Source of the DNA: CBDDKZ01 sp965230415
GTDB lineage: Bacteria > Bacteroidota > Bacteroidia > Cytophagales > JAAEPT01
Assembly: GCA_965230415.1 (NCBI GenBank)
Contig: CBDDKZ010000001.1
Location: 62,001-126,000 of the forward strand
Length of the DNA stretch: 64,000 nt
Direction: 5' to 3'
Positions within the stretch are counted from its first letter, which is position 1. Each line of letters opens with the position of its first letter. The translations under genes were made by a program, and so were the position numbers. The notes under the pieces were generated by a model. That model did not search any database. It was not told where the DNA came from and saw only the letters and a program-made list of their open reading frames with translations. Shown here one piece after another: positions 8,313-17,773 of this stretch.

Positions 8313-8525
8313 TTATAGTGAAACTCCAAAAATCAGGTTAAATAACAACGAACTTCTATGATCCAAAAGGCAGGAGCTTCGCTATCCAAGTTCAAACAAC
8401 AGCCAATAGCTCAGCAGGTTCAAATCAATACTTATATCGATACCCAAAGTGCGGCACCACCGACTTTCGTTGTCATTTTCTATTAAGGAGGCATCCGCAA
8501 AAAGTCTGGCTTTGACACGTTGAAG
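8313..8525 (-). pseudogene. Broken duplicate of the 3' end of the metalloprotease/propeller gene
   Basis: These 213 bp match the last part of the gene at 13032-15860 at roughly 90% identity. The match runs from the codons for LQRVKARLFADASLIE to the stop. The copy has an in-frame TAG where the intact gene has TTG (within FELGLRSS, read FELG-stop here) and a TAA stop at 8313-8315 at the equivalent place to the parent's TAG. Homology ends abruptly at 8525 with unrelated sequence beyond. It has no start and is not expressed as a full protein. It is most simply the remnant of a former tandem paralogue, now separated by the SprB-repeat gene. Confidence 0.88.
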
Positions 8526-8785
8526 AACAGCCTGCTAGATTCCTTTACTTATTAATGTGCTTGAATGATGATTTCATACCTCCCGTCTTTTAATGAACCA
8601 AAGCGAATGATTCACACCATTTTGACTTTGAACACGATTCTTTCATAAAATAAATTCTAGTTTTCAGAATTATCAAAAACCGGAGAAAACCTTTCTTTTA
8701 AGAGTATTTTCAATATGCGCTACGGAAATCTTATTTCAAGACTGGACATTGGGTTAAAATGGAATCAATTGGGTAAACATAGTGC

Positions 8786-11700
8786 TTATCGTAGTACAGT
8801 TAAAGATCCGGAAAAACTTCTCCCTCCGTCTAATTCCAATACAAAATAGTAACTTCCCAATGAAATGCGCTCACCATTTTGTACTCTTCCGTCCCAAGGA
8901 ATATAATCTCCGCCATCTTGGTGATGTATCAATTGCCCCCAGCGATTATAAATCATGACGCGTTGAAAAAGAGGCGCATATTCACCCTCTAAAGCACTAA
9001 TTCTCCAAGTGTCGTTTAAACCATCATCATTCGGTGTGAATACATTTGGAATAAGTATTGCCAGATCTTGCACTTCGTCACAACTCGTTTCAATTACCAG
9101 CGGAGAAGATATCGGTTGCCCGACCACACAGGTGTCGCTGGACACCATAAATACGGTCACAACGTCACCCTTATTCAAACTATCCGAATAAAAGAAATCT
9201 TCTTCAGCAAGGTCGCTAACGGGGTTATTATTTACACGCCATTGAAATAGTGGAGCGTCACCAGGGTGCACTGCGTTGGCGACCTCAATGCGCATAGTGT
9301 TATTTTCACAAATGGGGTCATCAAATCCGATTTCGACTTTGGCGTAATTTTGAAATAGTGGAGGAAGAATTATTTGTGAGGTGTCGATACAGCCACGTTC
9401 ATCTTCAGCAATAAAATAGTAGACATCAAAAGGCAGGTTTTCCCTTCTTCCACTGGTCACTTCTGGCGCATCTACCCAAGAATAACTAAGTGCTCCGGTC
9501 CCCCCCCAGCCTTCTACATCGATGATTCCGTTACTGGTATTGCAATCGGGCCTCCTTAATTCATTATAAACAGCTTCGATTACTTTTGGGGAAGTTATAT
9601 TGACAGTTCTAAAGCCGCTGCACCCATTGGCATCTTCTACGACCACCAGGTAATTGTAAGCACCGGCGTTCTTTAGCGTATCTCCATTTGAACCATCGTC
9701 CCAGGATATGGTGTAGGGCTCAACACCACCACTATAAGTTACAAGCGCCATAGCATCTTTACTATCGTGACAGCTAGCATCTCGAATGAGTTCTGTACGG
9801 ACATGCAGATTCTCTCCAGTGGCCAAGTATGCACTTTCATTACCCACACAACCTACACTATCAACAACGCTTACATCATACCATCCATTTAAAAGACTAT
9901 CCCTGTATGCTACATTTAGACTGCTATCGTCTTGCCATATATAAGTGTAGCCGGGAATACCTCCATCAACCTGTACATTTATTGTTCCATTTATATGCCC
10001 ACAAGTGGGGTCTGATTTTACGATAGTAATGGTGAGCTTTTCGTCCGATAACCATTCAAGTTTAAAGCTCTTGGTTTCCTGGCATCCTGCGCTATCTTTT
10101 ACGGTAACCGAGTAATCACCCGGGCCAAGGTCTTCACGTCTGTCACCCCCATTATCATCGTACCAAACGTAGGTATAGGGTTCCGCTCCATCACTGACAT
10201 TTAATCGTATTTCACCATTATCTACTCCACTACAGCTGGGCTGTGTGACTATAGCTTCAACAGTCAATTTGCCATTGTCATTTAATTCGATTGCTGTTGT
10301 TTGTCTGCAGCCGTTTTTATCTTCAACATTAGCGGTATAAATTCCCGCTTTTAGACCTTTTCTTTCAATGTCATTAATACTCGTGTCATCCCATGTTATA
10401 GTGTATGCTGGCTCTCCCCCTGAAATGAGAAGCAGAATGCTTCCATTTGCTTCACCACAAGTAGCTTCGGTAGTTTCTGCATTTAAGGTAATAGAATCCT
10501 GATAGCTTAAATCTACATTCAGGCTATCCGTACATGCTGCGCTATCTTTGATTTCTATGGTGTAAGTACCGGGACCCAAATTTGACAAAACATTACTTGT
10601 ATTTCCATTTGACCATGTAAAGGAATAAGGTGGAATTCCACCAGTTACGCTTAACTCGATGCTTCCATTATCTACCCCCTCACAGACAGGATTGATTGTA
10701 ATCGCTTCCCCGGCTAATTGCTCAGGATTTTCTAAGTTTATATCCAGTGTGTCTTCACACGCCTGGTCATCTGCGATAATTACCATGTAACTACCAGCAC
10801 TCAAGCTATCTCGCTCTGGTCCGTCTACGCCATCCGACCACTTATAGGTATAGGGTGAGGAGCCTCCTGTGGTATTTAGCGAGATGTTTCCATTGCTATC
10901 TCCAAAACAACGGGGATGATTTACAGTGGCACTTGTTACAGGAGCCTCTGGATTCATGAGGTCAACCACAATGCTATCTTTACAGTTATTAGCATCTGAT
11001 ATAACAACTTCATATTGCCCGGCTCCAAGTTCAAACAGCGTTGCCGTATTTGCTCCCGTTGACCAATCATATTGATATGGAGGTGTCCCGTTTGTAGGAC
11101 TAATGCGGATGTTTCCATCGGTCTTACCATGGCATGAGGGGTTTTGTTTATCAATAGTTGACTGCAATTGTGTTGGCGCTTCGTTGATTTGATAGCTCTC
11201 AGTTATTTCACAATCATTGCTATCACTTACTGTTAAGGTATAGTTGCCGGGAAGGAGCGCTTCTCTGTTTGGCGTGTTTAAAGAGGTGTCGGACCAGGCA
11301 TAATTATATGGATTTGTACCTCCAAAAACTGTTAGGGTTATTGCTCCTGGCTCACCCGCACATTTTGCCTGGGTGATGCTTGCGTCAACTTGAAGTTGTT
11401 CTGGCCCATCCAGCATAAATGTGTCGGTATAAGTACAAAAGCTGGCATAACTTATTTCTACTGTATAGGTTCCGTCTGCCAGTTGTGTGAGTGATTGGGT
11501 GGTATCTCCTGTATTCCATAGATAACTATATGGCGCTTTTCCTCCGGAAGTGCTTAATGTGATTTGCCCATCAGTCTGTTCAAAACAAGAAGGCGCAAGT
11601 AATTCTTTATTCACTTGAAGCTCGGGTAAAATTTCTACCTTGATATTCCATGAACGTTGACAACCGGCCGAATCAAAACAAAGTGTATAATCACCCGATT

Positions 11701-12583
11701 GGTCGATCAGTATTTCGTTTCCAGTCTCACCCAGTTCCTCTGTATTTTTAAACCAATTGAAGCTATGGTTAAATGCAGTTGAGATACCACTATTCAAAGT
11801 TATACCACCCGTTGGTAAGCGACAAAATACACTATCTTCAGGAAGCGACCATGCTGGTCCGGAATCGGGAGGACATTCGCCAGTGAACGAAATATTGTCT
11901 ATCGCAAAGTCATTGATGAAGCCCATACCATTTACCTGATCATTGACAATGAGCAGTTGTATACGTGCATCTCCGCTAAATGTCGCTTCCCATGTTTGAG
12001 TGAGATGTTCCCAATCGGGGGCCGTGTAAGTTAAAGTTATAGCACTTAATGTGATAGTGGTATCAGCATTAGCAATTTCAAAGCGAATTTCACTCACATT
12101 GGGTGAATTGTTTTGCAGAAGTGAAACATAGGCGGAAAAGTCATAGGTGATGCCCGCAACAAGCTGAACAGTTTGAGACCAGGCAATAGTGTTTTCTTCA
12201 TTATGTGCGTTTATGAGTAGCATTTTATCACCATCATAGGCTTTTAATCCATCGTCTGTGGCTGGAAGGTTGGCATCAAATTGTCCCACGCTATCGTAAA
12301 TTGCATAATCTCCCGTTGCCGAACAATTTAGACCTTCTGCTATCAAACAATTGTATGCCACTGAACCGCTGTCTGTAGGATCATGAAGGTTATGGTCATG
12401 AAATTCGTGATAGGACGCGCTATCTTCAAAACTTCCGTATCGAATTTGATTGAAATTATCGGTCTCCCCTGTACAAAGTTGTCCCTGTGCACAGGTCATG
12501 TAAAAGGTAAAAGAAAGTATTACAGCAATAAATTGATAGGCAAGTCTCATCATCGGCTTCATAGTATAAATTGGTTTGAGCAT
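8786..12583 (-). CDS. SprB-repeat surface protein with gliding-type C-terminal domain
   Basis: A 1265-residue secreted protein. The N-terminal signal peptide (hydrophobic FIAVILSFTFYMTCAQG) fits a start at the first ATG or at the one 21 bp downstream. After a lectin-like beta-sandwich region (about 35-235) there are ten tandem SprB-type repeats, each beginning with a short Cys motif (PSCFEQ, AKCAGE, PSCHGK, PRCFGD and so on), containing PY.Y.W and ending in a GC/D-type motif. The last ~90 residues (IPNVFTPNDDGLNDTW...YNRWGQ) are the gliding motility-associated CHU_C domain, a type IX secretion signal. SprB-family proteins act as moving surface adhesins in gliding bacteria. A role in adhesion or gliding is likely but not shown by neighbours. 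Confidence 0.87.
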   Translation of the reverse strand: MLKPIYTMKPMMRLAYQFIAVILSFTFYMTCAQGQLCTGETDNFNQIRYGSFEDSASYHEFHDHNLHDPTDSGSVAYNCLIAEGLNCSATGDYAIYDSVGQFDANLPATDDGLKAYDGDKMLLINAHNEENTIAWSQTVQLVAGITYDFSAYVSLLQNNSPNVSEIRFEIANADTTITLSAITLTYTAPDWEHLTQTWEATFSGDARIQLLIVNDQVNGMGFINDFAIDNISFTGECPPDSGPAWSLPEDSVFCRLPTGGITLNSGISTAFNHSFNWFKNTEELGETGNEILIDQSGDYTLCFDSAGCQRSWNIKVEILPELQVNKELLAPSCFEQTDGQITLSTSGGKAPYSYLWNTGDTTQSLTQLADGTYTVEISYASFCTYTDTFMLDGPEQLQVDASITQAKCAGEPGAITLTVFGGTNPYNYAWSDTSLNTPNREALLPGNYTLTVSDSNDCEITESYQINEAPTQLQSTIDKQNPSCHGKTDGNIRISPTNGTPPYQYDWSTGANTATLFELGAGQYEVVISDANNCKDSIVVDLMNPEAPVTSATVNHPRCFGDSNGNISLNTTGGSSPYTYKWSDGVDGPERDSLSAGSYMVIIADDQACEDTLDINLENPEQLAGEAITINPVCEGVDNGSIELSVTGGIPPYSFTWSNGNTSNVLSNLGPGTYTIEIKDSAACTDSLNVDLSYQDSITLNAETTEATCGEANGSILLLISGGEPAYTITWDDTSINDIERKGLKAGIYTANVEDKNGCRQTTAIELNDNGKLTVEAIVTQPSCSGVDNGEIRLNVSDGAEPYTYVWYDDNGGDRREDLGPGDYSVTVKDSAGCQETKSFKLEWLSDEKLTITIVKSDPTCGHINGTINVQVDGGIPGYTYIWQDDSSLNVAYRDSLLNGWYDVSVVDSVGCVGNESAYLATGENLHVRTELIRDASCHDSKDAMALVTYSGGVEPYTISWDDGSNGDTLKNAGAYNYLVVVEDANGCSGFRTVNITSPKVIEAVYNELRRPDCNTSNGIIDVEGWGGTGALSYSWVDAPEVTSGRRENLPFDVYYFIAEDERGCIDTSQIILPPLFQNYAKVEIGFDDPICENNTMRIEVANAVHPGDAPLFQWRVNNNPVSDLAEEDFFYSDSLNKGDVVTVFMVSSDTCVVGQPISSPLVIETSCDEVQDLAILIPNVFTPNDDGLNDTWRISALEGEYAPLFQRVMIYNRWGQLIHHQDGGDYIPWDGRVQNGERISLGSYYFVLELDGGRSFSGSLTVLR

Positions 12584-13031
12584 CCCATAATCGTTTTGAT
12601 TAAGAAATTAGCACACTGTGAAAGGGGTATTTTTCCAGTTTCTATGGCTCTATAGTTTATGAATTTGTCCATTTCGAAATGTGTTGGTAAGTGCTATTAA
12701 GTTACTTGTTACACTTAAAGACAGTATCTCTTATAGAAAAAGACGATGGATGAGGCAAGAAGTAAATCACTTACGGTAGGTAATATATTCCTGAGCACTT
12801 AACTCTTAGCTTTTTGACCTTGAGTTGTAGTTTTTTCATTACGTAAAACGTATGAAGGACACTCACTTTTGATAGCTTAGCAAACTATATGATCTCCTGG
12901 TCTGCCAGGCCAGGTTTATGAAATTTGGGAGATTAAAGCCTTTGGAAGGTCATATGGAAATAATACAAAGGCAATTATTTAAACAAAAAAACATGCATAC
13001 CGCTACCAGAAACTCGCTTTCCTAAATGACA
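12584..13031. other. Intergenic region, nothing recognised
   Basis: A 448-bp AT-rich stretch between two minus-strand genes. It should contain the promoter of the SprB-repeat gene, but I could not pick out a convincing -7/-33 pair, a terminator or a small gene. Confidence 0.4.
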
Positions 13032-15860
13032 CTAAAGCGAAACTCCAAAAATCAGGTTAAATGACAACGAACTTCTATGATCCAAAAGGTAGGAGCTTCG
13101 CAATCCAAGTTCAAACAACGGCCAATATCTCAGCAGGTTTAAATCAGTACTTATATCAATACCCAAAGTGCGGTACCACTGACTTTCGTTGTCATGTTCT
13201 ATTAAGGAGGCATCCGCAAAAAGTCTGGCTTTGACACGTTGAAGGTATGCCAGAAAGCCCAAATCCCAATCGGGGTAGCATAATGGAAAGATATAATCCA
13301 CACGCCCTGTAAACCCTTTTGAATAATTTCTTAAAGTATAACCCCGGGCAATAGATCGTTGATTTCTAAAACCACTGTTGAGCAAATTGTTCCTTTCATA
13401 AGCTCCATAAAGCGATAACACATGATGTTTAAAAAAGAAGGGGACTTTTAGCCAATAAGCTGCAGACCACTGGCTCAGCCATGTCCCGGAAACAGCCGAT
13501 GACCTCATTTGAAGCTGATAACCCAATTCTCTATTCGATGTTATAGCCCTAAATGACTTTTTTAAGCGTCGTGAGTACGTATGGGCTAAAGAAAGTGCCC
13601 ATAAATGTTGATGAAGCAATAGTTCATCGTTATCATAAAACTTGTTTTCGTAATGCAATGCACCAATCTCAAAGCCCATGCCCTGATTATATTCATTCCT
13701 TGTAAGGTTCAATGGCACAAAAGCATTAAATGCCGCCTGATTATTACGCAATTCATTCGACCACAATGTGTCTTCATTGTGGTCACCTTCAATGAATCTA
13801 AATAATTGATCAAATCGATTATTTGATAAATCGACACTCAGTTTCGGATACCATTCGTCGTATTCCACCTTCGCTTCCAGTCGCTGCATATTTTGCGTAG
13901 GAACGTATTTATATCCACCTGTTATCACGGTAGTACTTAACTTATCCTGTGATAACAACCTGAGTCCTAACTGGGGATTGAACTCTTCATCGCTTACACC
14001 ACTAATAGGCTGCCAGCTATGAATATTTATTAAATGCAGTCCTTTACGGTATTTCCTTACCGAGTAACTACTGTCTGTATTAATAGTAGCGCTCAACGCG
14101 CTTTCTTCGGCCAATAATGGCAAATAATACGACCTTGGAGTATATTTAATATCGTGAATGCCCTGCTCTAAGGCAGAAGAGAAATCTGTTTTGACCAGAT
14201 CGTAACCTTTGGCACTGTAATCGACATAAAAGAGTGTATTTTTATAACAAAATGCTTCAAATGCCCCATATTTACTACCGGTAAGCTGAACGGTGCCTCC
14301 CTGAGCATTTAGGTAATAGATATTATCCACTCCACTTACCGATGAATGAAAAATAATCCCATCCTGATAAAATTGAGGATGGTTTAAATTAATTTTTACC
14401 GGGCCATATAATACTTTGACCACATTGCTGGAAATATCCCAGGACACAATTTCATTTCCACGTTCTGAATTTCTGATGGCAACAACTTTGTTGGCACCTT
14501 CATTCCAGGCCGGCAATCGATACAATACACGACTATCTCCGGAAAGTCGACGACTTTCTTCAAAGGTAAGACCGTCCAATACGACTAAAGCGCTTAATCC
14601 GTTCTCCGGAATCTCTACGGCTACTATCTTTTCATTATTATCGCTAATGGCAGGAGCAAAAAGTTTTGTTTTCTTTGTTAACTGATTTTTTTTTCTTTTC
14701 TCAAAGTCATATTCCACCAGTACCGAATAAGACTGATATTCCCAACGTGGATCGGGTCTTTGCTCTGCCCAAATGGCCCTATGGCTGTTGGCACTTAAGG
14801 CGTTCATAAAATAACTACCAAATTTACAAAGCTGTTCTTCTCTCCCCAAGGAATCTATTAGTACCAATGCAGGAATAATATCATAGCCACTTTTAGCAAG
14901 CAAAACTCCGCCTCTTTCGAAAACCTGAGGAAGCCTGTAACTAAGTGGCACCTCGTTGTTTCTTTTATTTATTCCGTCATAACTTGTTATTTGTTGTAAA
15001 GTCAAAGTGCTTTTCCAGGTGCTGTCTAACTCATTTATAGCCATGCGATATAATTGTTGCGAACTGTACCGCGTTTCTTTTTTAACTGCAGAGGAAAACC
15101 GAAAAGGAAGCAAAGGGAATTTCCCTATTCTGGCAACAACGTTCTTCCATATATCCATGCCGTATTGCCTTCGTGCATAAACAGACAAATGGTAGCCCAA
15201 TTGATAATGATTTGGTACCAGGTGATTAAATGAACCAAACTGCGCTTTATTGTAGCTAAAGACACCTAAATCATACAGCTGCGCACGTAGTCCCATATCA
15301 AAATGAGGCAACCTGCCCCTCCCGCCTTCGCTCAATAGTGTTTCTGTTAAGGTAGCATCCCCCTCCAAAAACCAAATAGGAGTCGTTAATCCTAAAATGG
15401 CTCCGGTTCCCTGTTCCCCCAATAACCAGTTAATCACCTTGGTTAGTCCCTTATTTAAATTACTTATTTGTACAATATGTCTGTATTCATGAATCGCCAA
15501 TAAGTCGATCCATGGTACCACATCATTATCCTGAGGCGGAGTCATAAAGAACTCGCTGCGGCGTGGAGCCCAAACGACAAAACCATTGGAGCTTACCGTT
15601 TTAGTTTGCAAAATAATCGATATCTTCTTAGGACTTTCCCCCATCGAAAAAGCAGCGGTATCGTATACCTGTTCGAGTTTATGCGTCACATACTGCGCTG
15701 CATTTTCATGGTCCTTTGGAAAAATGACCTGAAAATGCATGGTATTTATCTGACTCCATTTCGTTTTCGAGGGATTTTGTCCGAGCCGGTAATATTGCGA
15801 CCACAGCTTATTGCCTGCCGAAAAAAGTGTTAATAGAATACAAATTACTACATATCTCAT
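13032..15860 (-). CDS. Secreted gluzincin-like/TolB-propeller outer-membrane protein
   Basis: A 942-residue protein with an N-terminal signal peptide (about 1-21). An HExxH-type zinc motif, HEYRH at residues 124-128, with a downstream WFLEGDA glutamate at about 166, indicates a gluzincin-type metallopeptidase fold. Residues about 300-600 look like TolB-type beta-propeller blades, and the last ~250 residues have the alternating aromatic pattern of an outer-membrane beta-barrel ending in FGVSL. Its ATG overlaps the recQ stop in an ATGA arrangement, so the two are translationally coupled. The substrate is unknown. A second, broken copy of its 3' end lies at 8313-8525. Confidence 0.75.
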   Translation of the reverse strand: MRYVVICILLTLFSAGNKLWSQYYRLGQNPSKTKWSQINTMHFQVIFPKDHENAAQYVTHKLEQVYDTAAFSMGESPKKISIILQTKTVSSNGFVVWAPRRSEFFMTPPQDNDVVPWIDLLAIHEYRHIVQISNLNKGLTKVINWLLGEQGTGAILGLTTPIWFLEGDATLTETLLSEGGRGRLPHFDMGLRAQLYDLGVFSYNKAQFGSFNHLVPNHYQLGYHLSVYARRQYGMDIWKNVVARIGKFPLLPFRFSSAVKKETRYSSQQLYRMAINELDSTWKSTLTLQQITSYDGINKRNNEVPLSYRLPQVFERGGVLLAKSGYDIIPALVLIDSLGREEQLCKFGSYFMNALSANSHRAIWAEQRPDPRWEYQSYSVLVEYDFEKRKKNQLTKKTKLFAPAISDNNEKIVAVEIPENGLSALVVLDGLTFEESRRLSGDSRVLYRLPAWNEGANKVVAIRNSERGNEIVSWDISSNVVKVLYGPVKINLNHPQFYQDGIIFHSSVSGVDNIYYLNAQGGTVQLTGSKYGAFEAFCYKNTLFYVDYSAKGYDLVKTDFSSALEQGIHDIKYTPRSYYLPLLAEESALSATINTDSSYSVRKYRKGLHLINIHSWQPISGVSDEEFNPQLGLRLLSQDKLSTTVITGGYKYVPTQNMQRLEAKVEYDEWYPKLSVDLSNNRFDQLFRFIEGDHNEDTLWSNELRNNQAAFNAFVPLNLTRNEYNQGMGFEIGALHYENKFYDNDELLLHQHLWALSLAHTYSRRLKKSFRAITSNRELGYQLQMRSSAVSGTWLSQWSAAYWLKVPFFFKHHVLSLYGAYERNNLLNSGFRNQRSIARGYTLRNYSKGFTGRVDYIFPLCYPDWDLGFLAYLQRVKARLFADASLIEHDNESQWYRTLGIDISTDLNLLRYWPLFELGLRSSYLLDHRSSLSFNLIFGVSL

Positions 15861-17761
15861 TTAAGCACTTTTATTTTTCCCGTGTTGTCCTGCTCAATTA
15901 TTCCCTGATCCATAAACTCTCGCAATACATAAACTACCATCGTCGAATCAACATTGCCCAGGCCTTCAGCAATATCGTTAATCTCATAAACTTTGTCTGC
16001 TTCCAGTTTATTCAAAATCAGCGCTCCCACTTGCTCAACTGATAGCTCCTTTTTACTGTTCACGCAACAGTCGCAAATGCCACATTCAACAGTGGATTCT
16101 TCTCCAAAATACTGATTTATTGTATTAGCTCTGCATGTGTCATTGTTATTAAGGTAATTCATAACAGCCTTTAGTCGCTCTTCATCACGTTGCTTCAGAT
16201 TCTTCCATCGCAAAACGTCCAGCGGAATTTTTGATTTATCTGTGCGCGGAATTAGAAAAGTGAGCTGGGGCATGCTCTTTCGTTTAATGTAATAAATCAC
16301 TTCATGTTCATGCAGTCTATTCAATACATCTACCACCTTATTCCCTGAGAGATTGAGTCCCCGGCCTAATTTCTCCTCAGATATTGTGGTAAAGTGTCCA
16401 TAGAGTTGCCCTCCGTAAGTGCGCAGTAATAACTTAATGATAGTGTCGAAAGAGCTATTGGCTACTTGATATTTATACAATTCTTTGTGGTCTACTAAAA
16501 GTTTTAGTTTGGAAGGACTATGAAAAGATTCATTAAACTGAAGAATTTCGGACTCTTCCAAGCGCTTCAAAGCATAGTAGCACTCAATAGGTTTGAAATT
16601 GTAAACGGCGCTGAACTTTTCTATGTCAAAATCGACACTTTCATTAGACAGGCTTCCCAGCGCCAGATTGAAGTAATTACCTAGCGCTTGATAAATATTC
16701 TGAATAGTCTCTTTTACGGGGTAAGACCTTTCTATATTATTTTTCAGCAGTTCAATATCCTGATTATGGTAAAGCAACAAGGCATAAGATTTGACACCAT
16801 CTCTCCCTGCCCTACCGGCTTCCTGATAATAAGCTTCCAAAGATCGCGGCGGTGAATAATGAATGACGAATCGTACATCTGGTTTATCTATCCCCATACC
16901 AAAAGCATTGGTAGCTACCATAACACGTGTCTTATTATTCAGCCAATTCTCCTGTTTCAGGTCTCTTATATCTGGAGACAACCCGGCGTGATAATAATCT
17001 GATGACACATTACGTCGCTTTAAAAAATCGGCCAGCGTCACAGAATCTTTCCTTGAATTAACATAAATAAGCCCGGGCCCCTCCACTTTTTGTATCACCG
17101 CTTCAATTTTATGCAGTTTATTCTCACCGTGATAGACCGAAAAGGAAAGATTGGGTCTTAGGAAAGATTGCCGGAATACCTGTACATCTTTGAGCGCTAG
17201 TTTTTCTATGATGTCGGTTTGTACTGCCGGAGTTGCTGATGCTGTGAGCGCGACCATTGGCACATTTTCATGAACTTCCCGCAGCTGTGCCAATTGCAAA
17301 TAAGGTGGTCTGAAGTCATATCCCCATTGCGACACACAATGAGCTTCATCGATGGCTATGAGTGCCACCTTCATGGACTGAAAACGTTGCTGAAATAATT
17401 CTGTCTGAACGCGTTCCGGTGAAACATACAAAAACTTGTAATCACCATATAAACAATTATCGAGAGTGACATCAATTTCCTTGGCACTCATACCGGAATA
17501 AAGGGCTCCGGCCAAAATAGTTCTTTTGCGTAAGGCATCCACCTGGTCTTTCATAAGCGCTATAAGAGGAGAAACGACAATAGTCACCCCTTCAAGCATG
17601 AGGGCAGGAACCTGATAACATAACGATTTGCCGCCACCAGTGGGAAGTAAGGCCAGGCAATCTTTTTGATCTAATATGGATTGAATTATTTCTTCTTGTT
17701 GAGGACGAAACGACTGGTACCCCCAGTACTTTTGCAATATTTCGTGCATGCCACCTTGCAT
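15857..17761 (-). CDS. recQ: ATP-dependent DNA helicase RecQ
   Basis: A 3'-5' DNA helicase of recombination and repair, 634 residues. It shows the RecQ motif 0 (FRPQQEEII), Walker A LPTGGGKS (Lys45), DEAH at 138-141 followed by the aromatic-rich loop CVSQWGYDFRP, motif VI (YQEAGRAGRDG), and the RecQ zinc-binding cysteines (C..., CGICDCC near 550). The C-terminal end is a short winged-helix-like tail; I see no clear HRDC domain. It starts 12 bp after the aminotransferase stop and overlaps the next gene by 4 bp, so it is the middle gene of a three-gene operon. Confidence 0.95.
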   Translation of the reverse strand: MQGGMHEILQKYWGYQSFRPQQEEIIQSILDQKDCLALLPTGGGKSLCYQVPALMLEGVTIVVSPLIALMKDQVDALRKRTILAGALYSGMSAKEIDVTLDNCLYGDYKFLYVSPERVQTELFQQRFQSMKVALIAIDEAHCVSQWGYDFRPPYLQLAQLREVHENVPMVALTASATPAVQTDIIEKLALKDVQVFRQSFLRPNLSFSVYHGENKLHKIEAVIQKVEGPGLIYVNSRKDSVTLADFLKRRNVSSDYYHAGLSPDIRDLKQENWLNNKTRVMVATNAFGMGIDKPDVRFVIHYSPPRSLEAYYQEAGRAGRDGVKSYALLLYHNQDIELLKNNIERSYPVKETIQNIYQALGNYFNLALGSLSNESVDFDIEKFSAVYNFKPIECYYALKRLEESEILQFNESFHSPSKLKLLVDHKELYKYQVANSSFDTIIKLLLRTYGGQLYGHFTTISEEKLGRGLNLSGNKVVDVLNRLHEHEVIYYIKRKSMPQLTFLIPRTDKSKIPLDVLRWKNLKQRDEERLKAVMNYLNNNDTCRANTINQYFGEESTVECGICDCCVNSKKELSVEQVGALILNKLEADKVYEINDIAEGLGNVDSTMVVYVLREFMDQGIIEQDNTGKIKVLK

Positions 17762-17773
17762 ATCAATACATGC

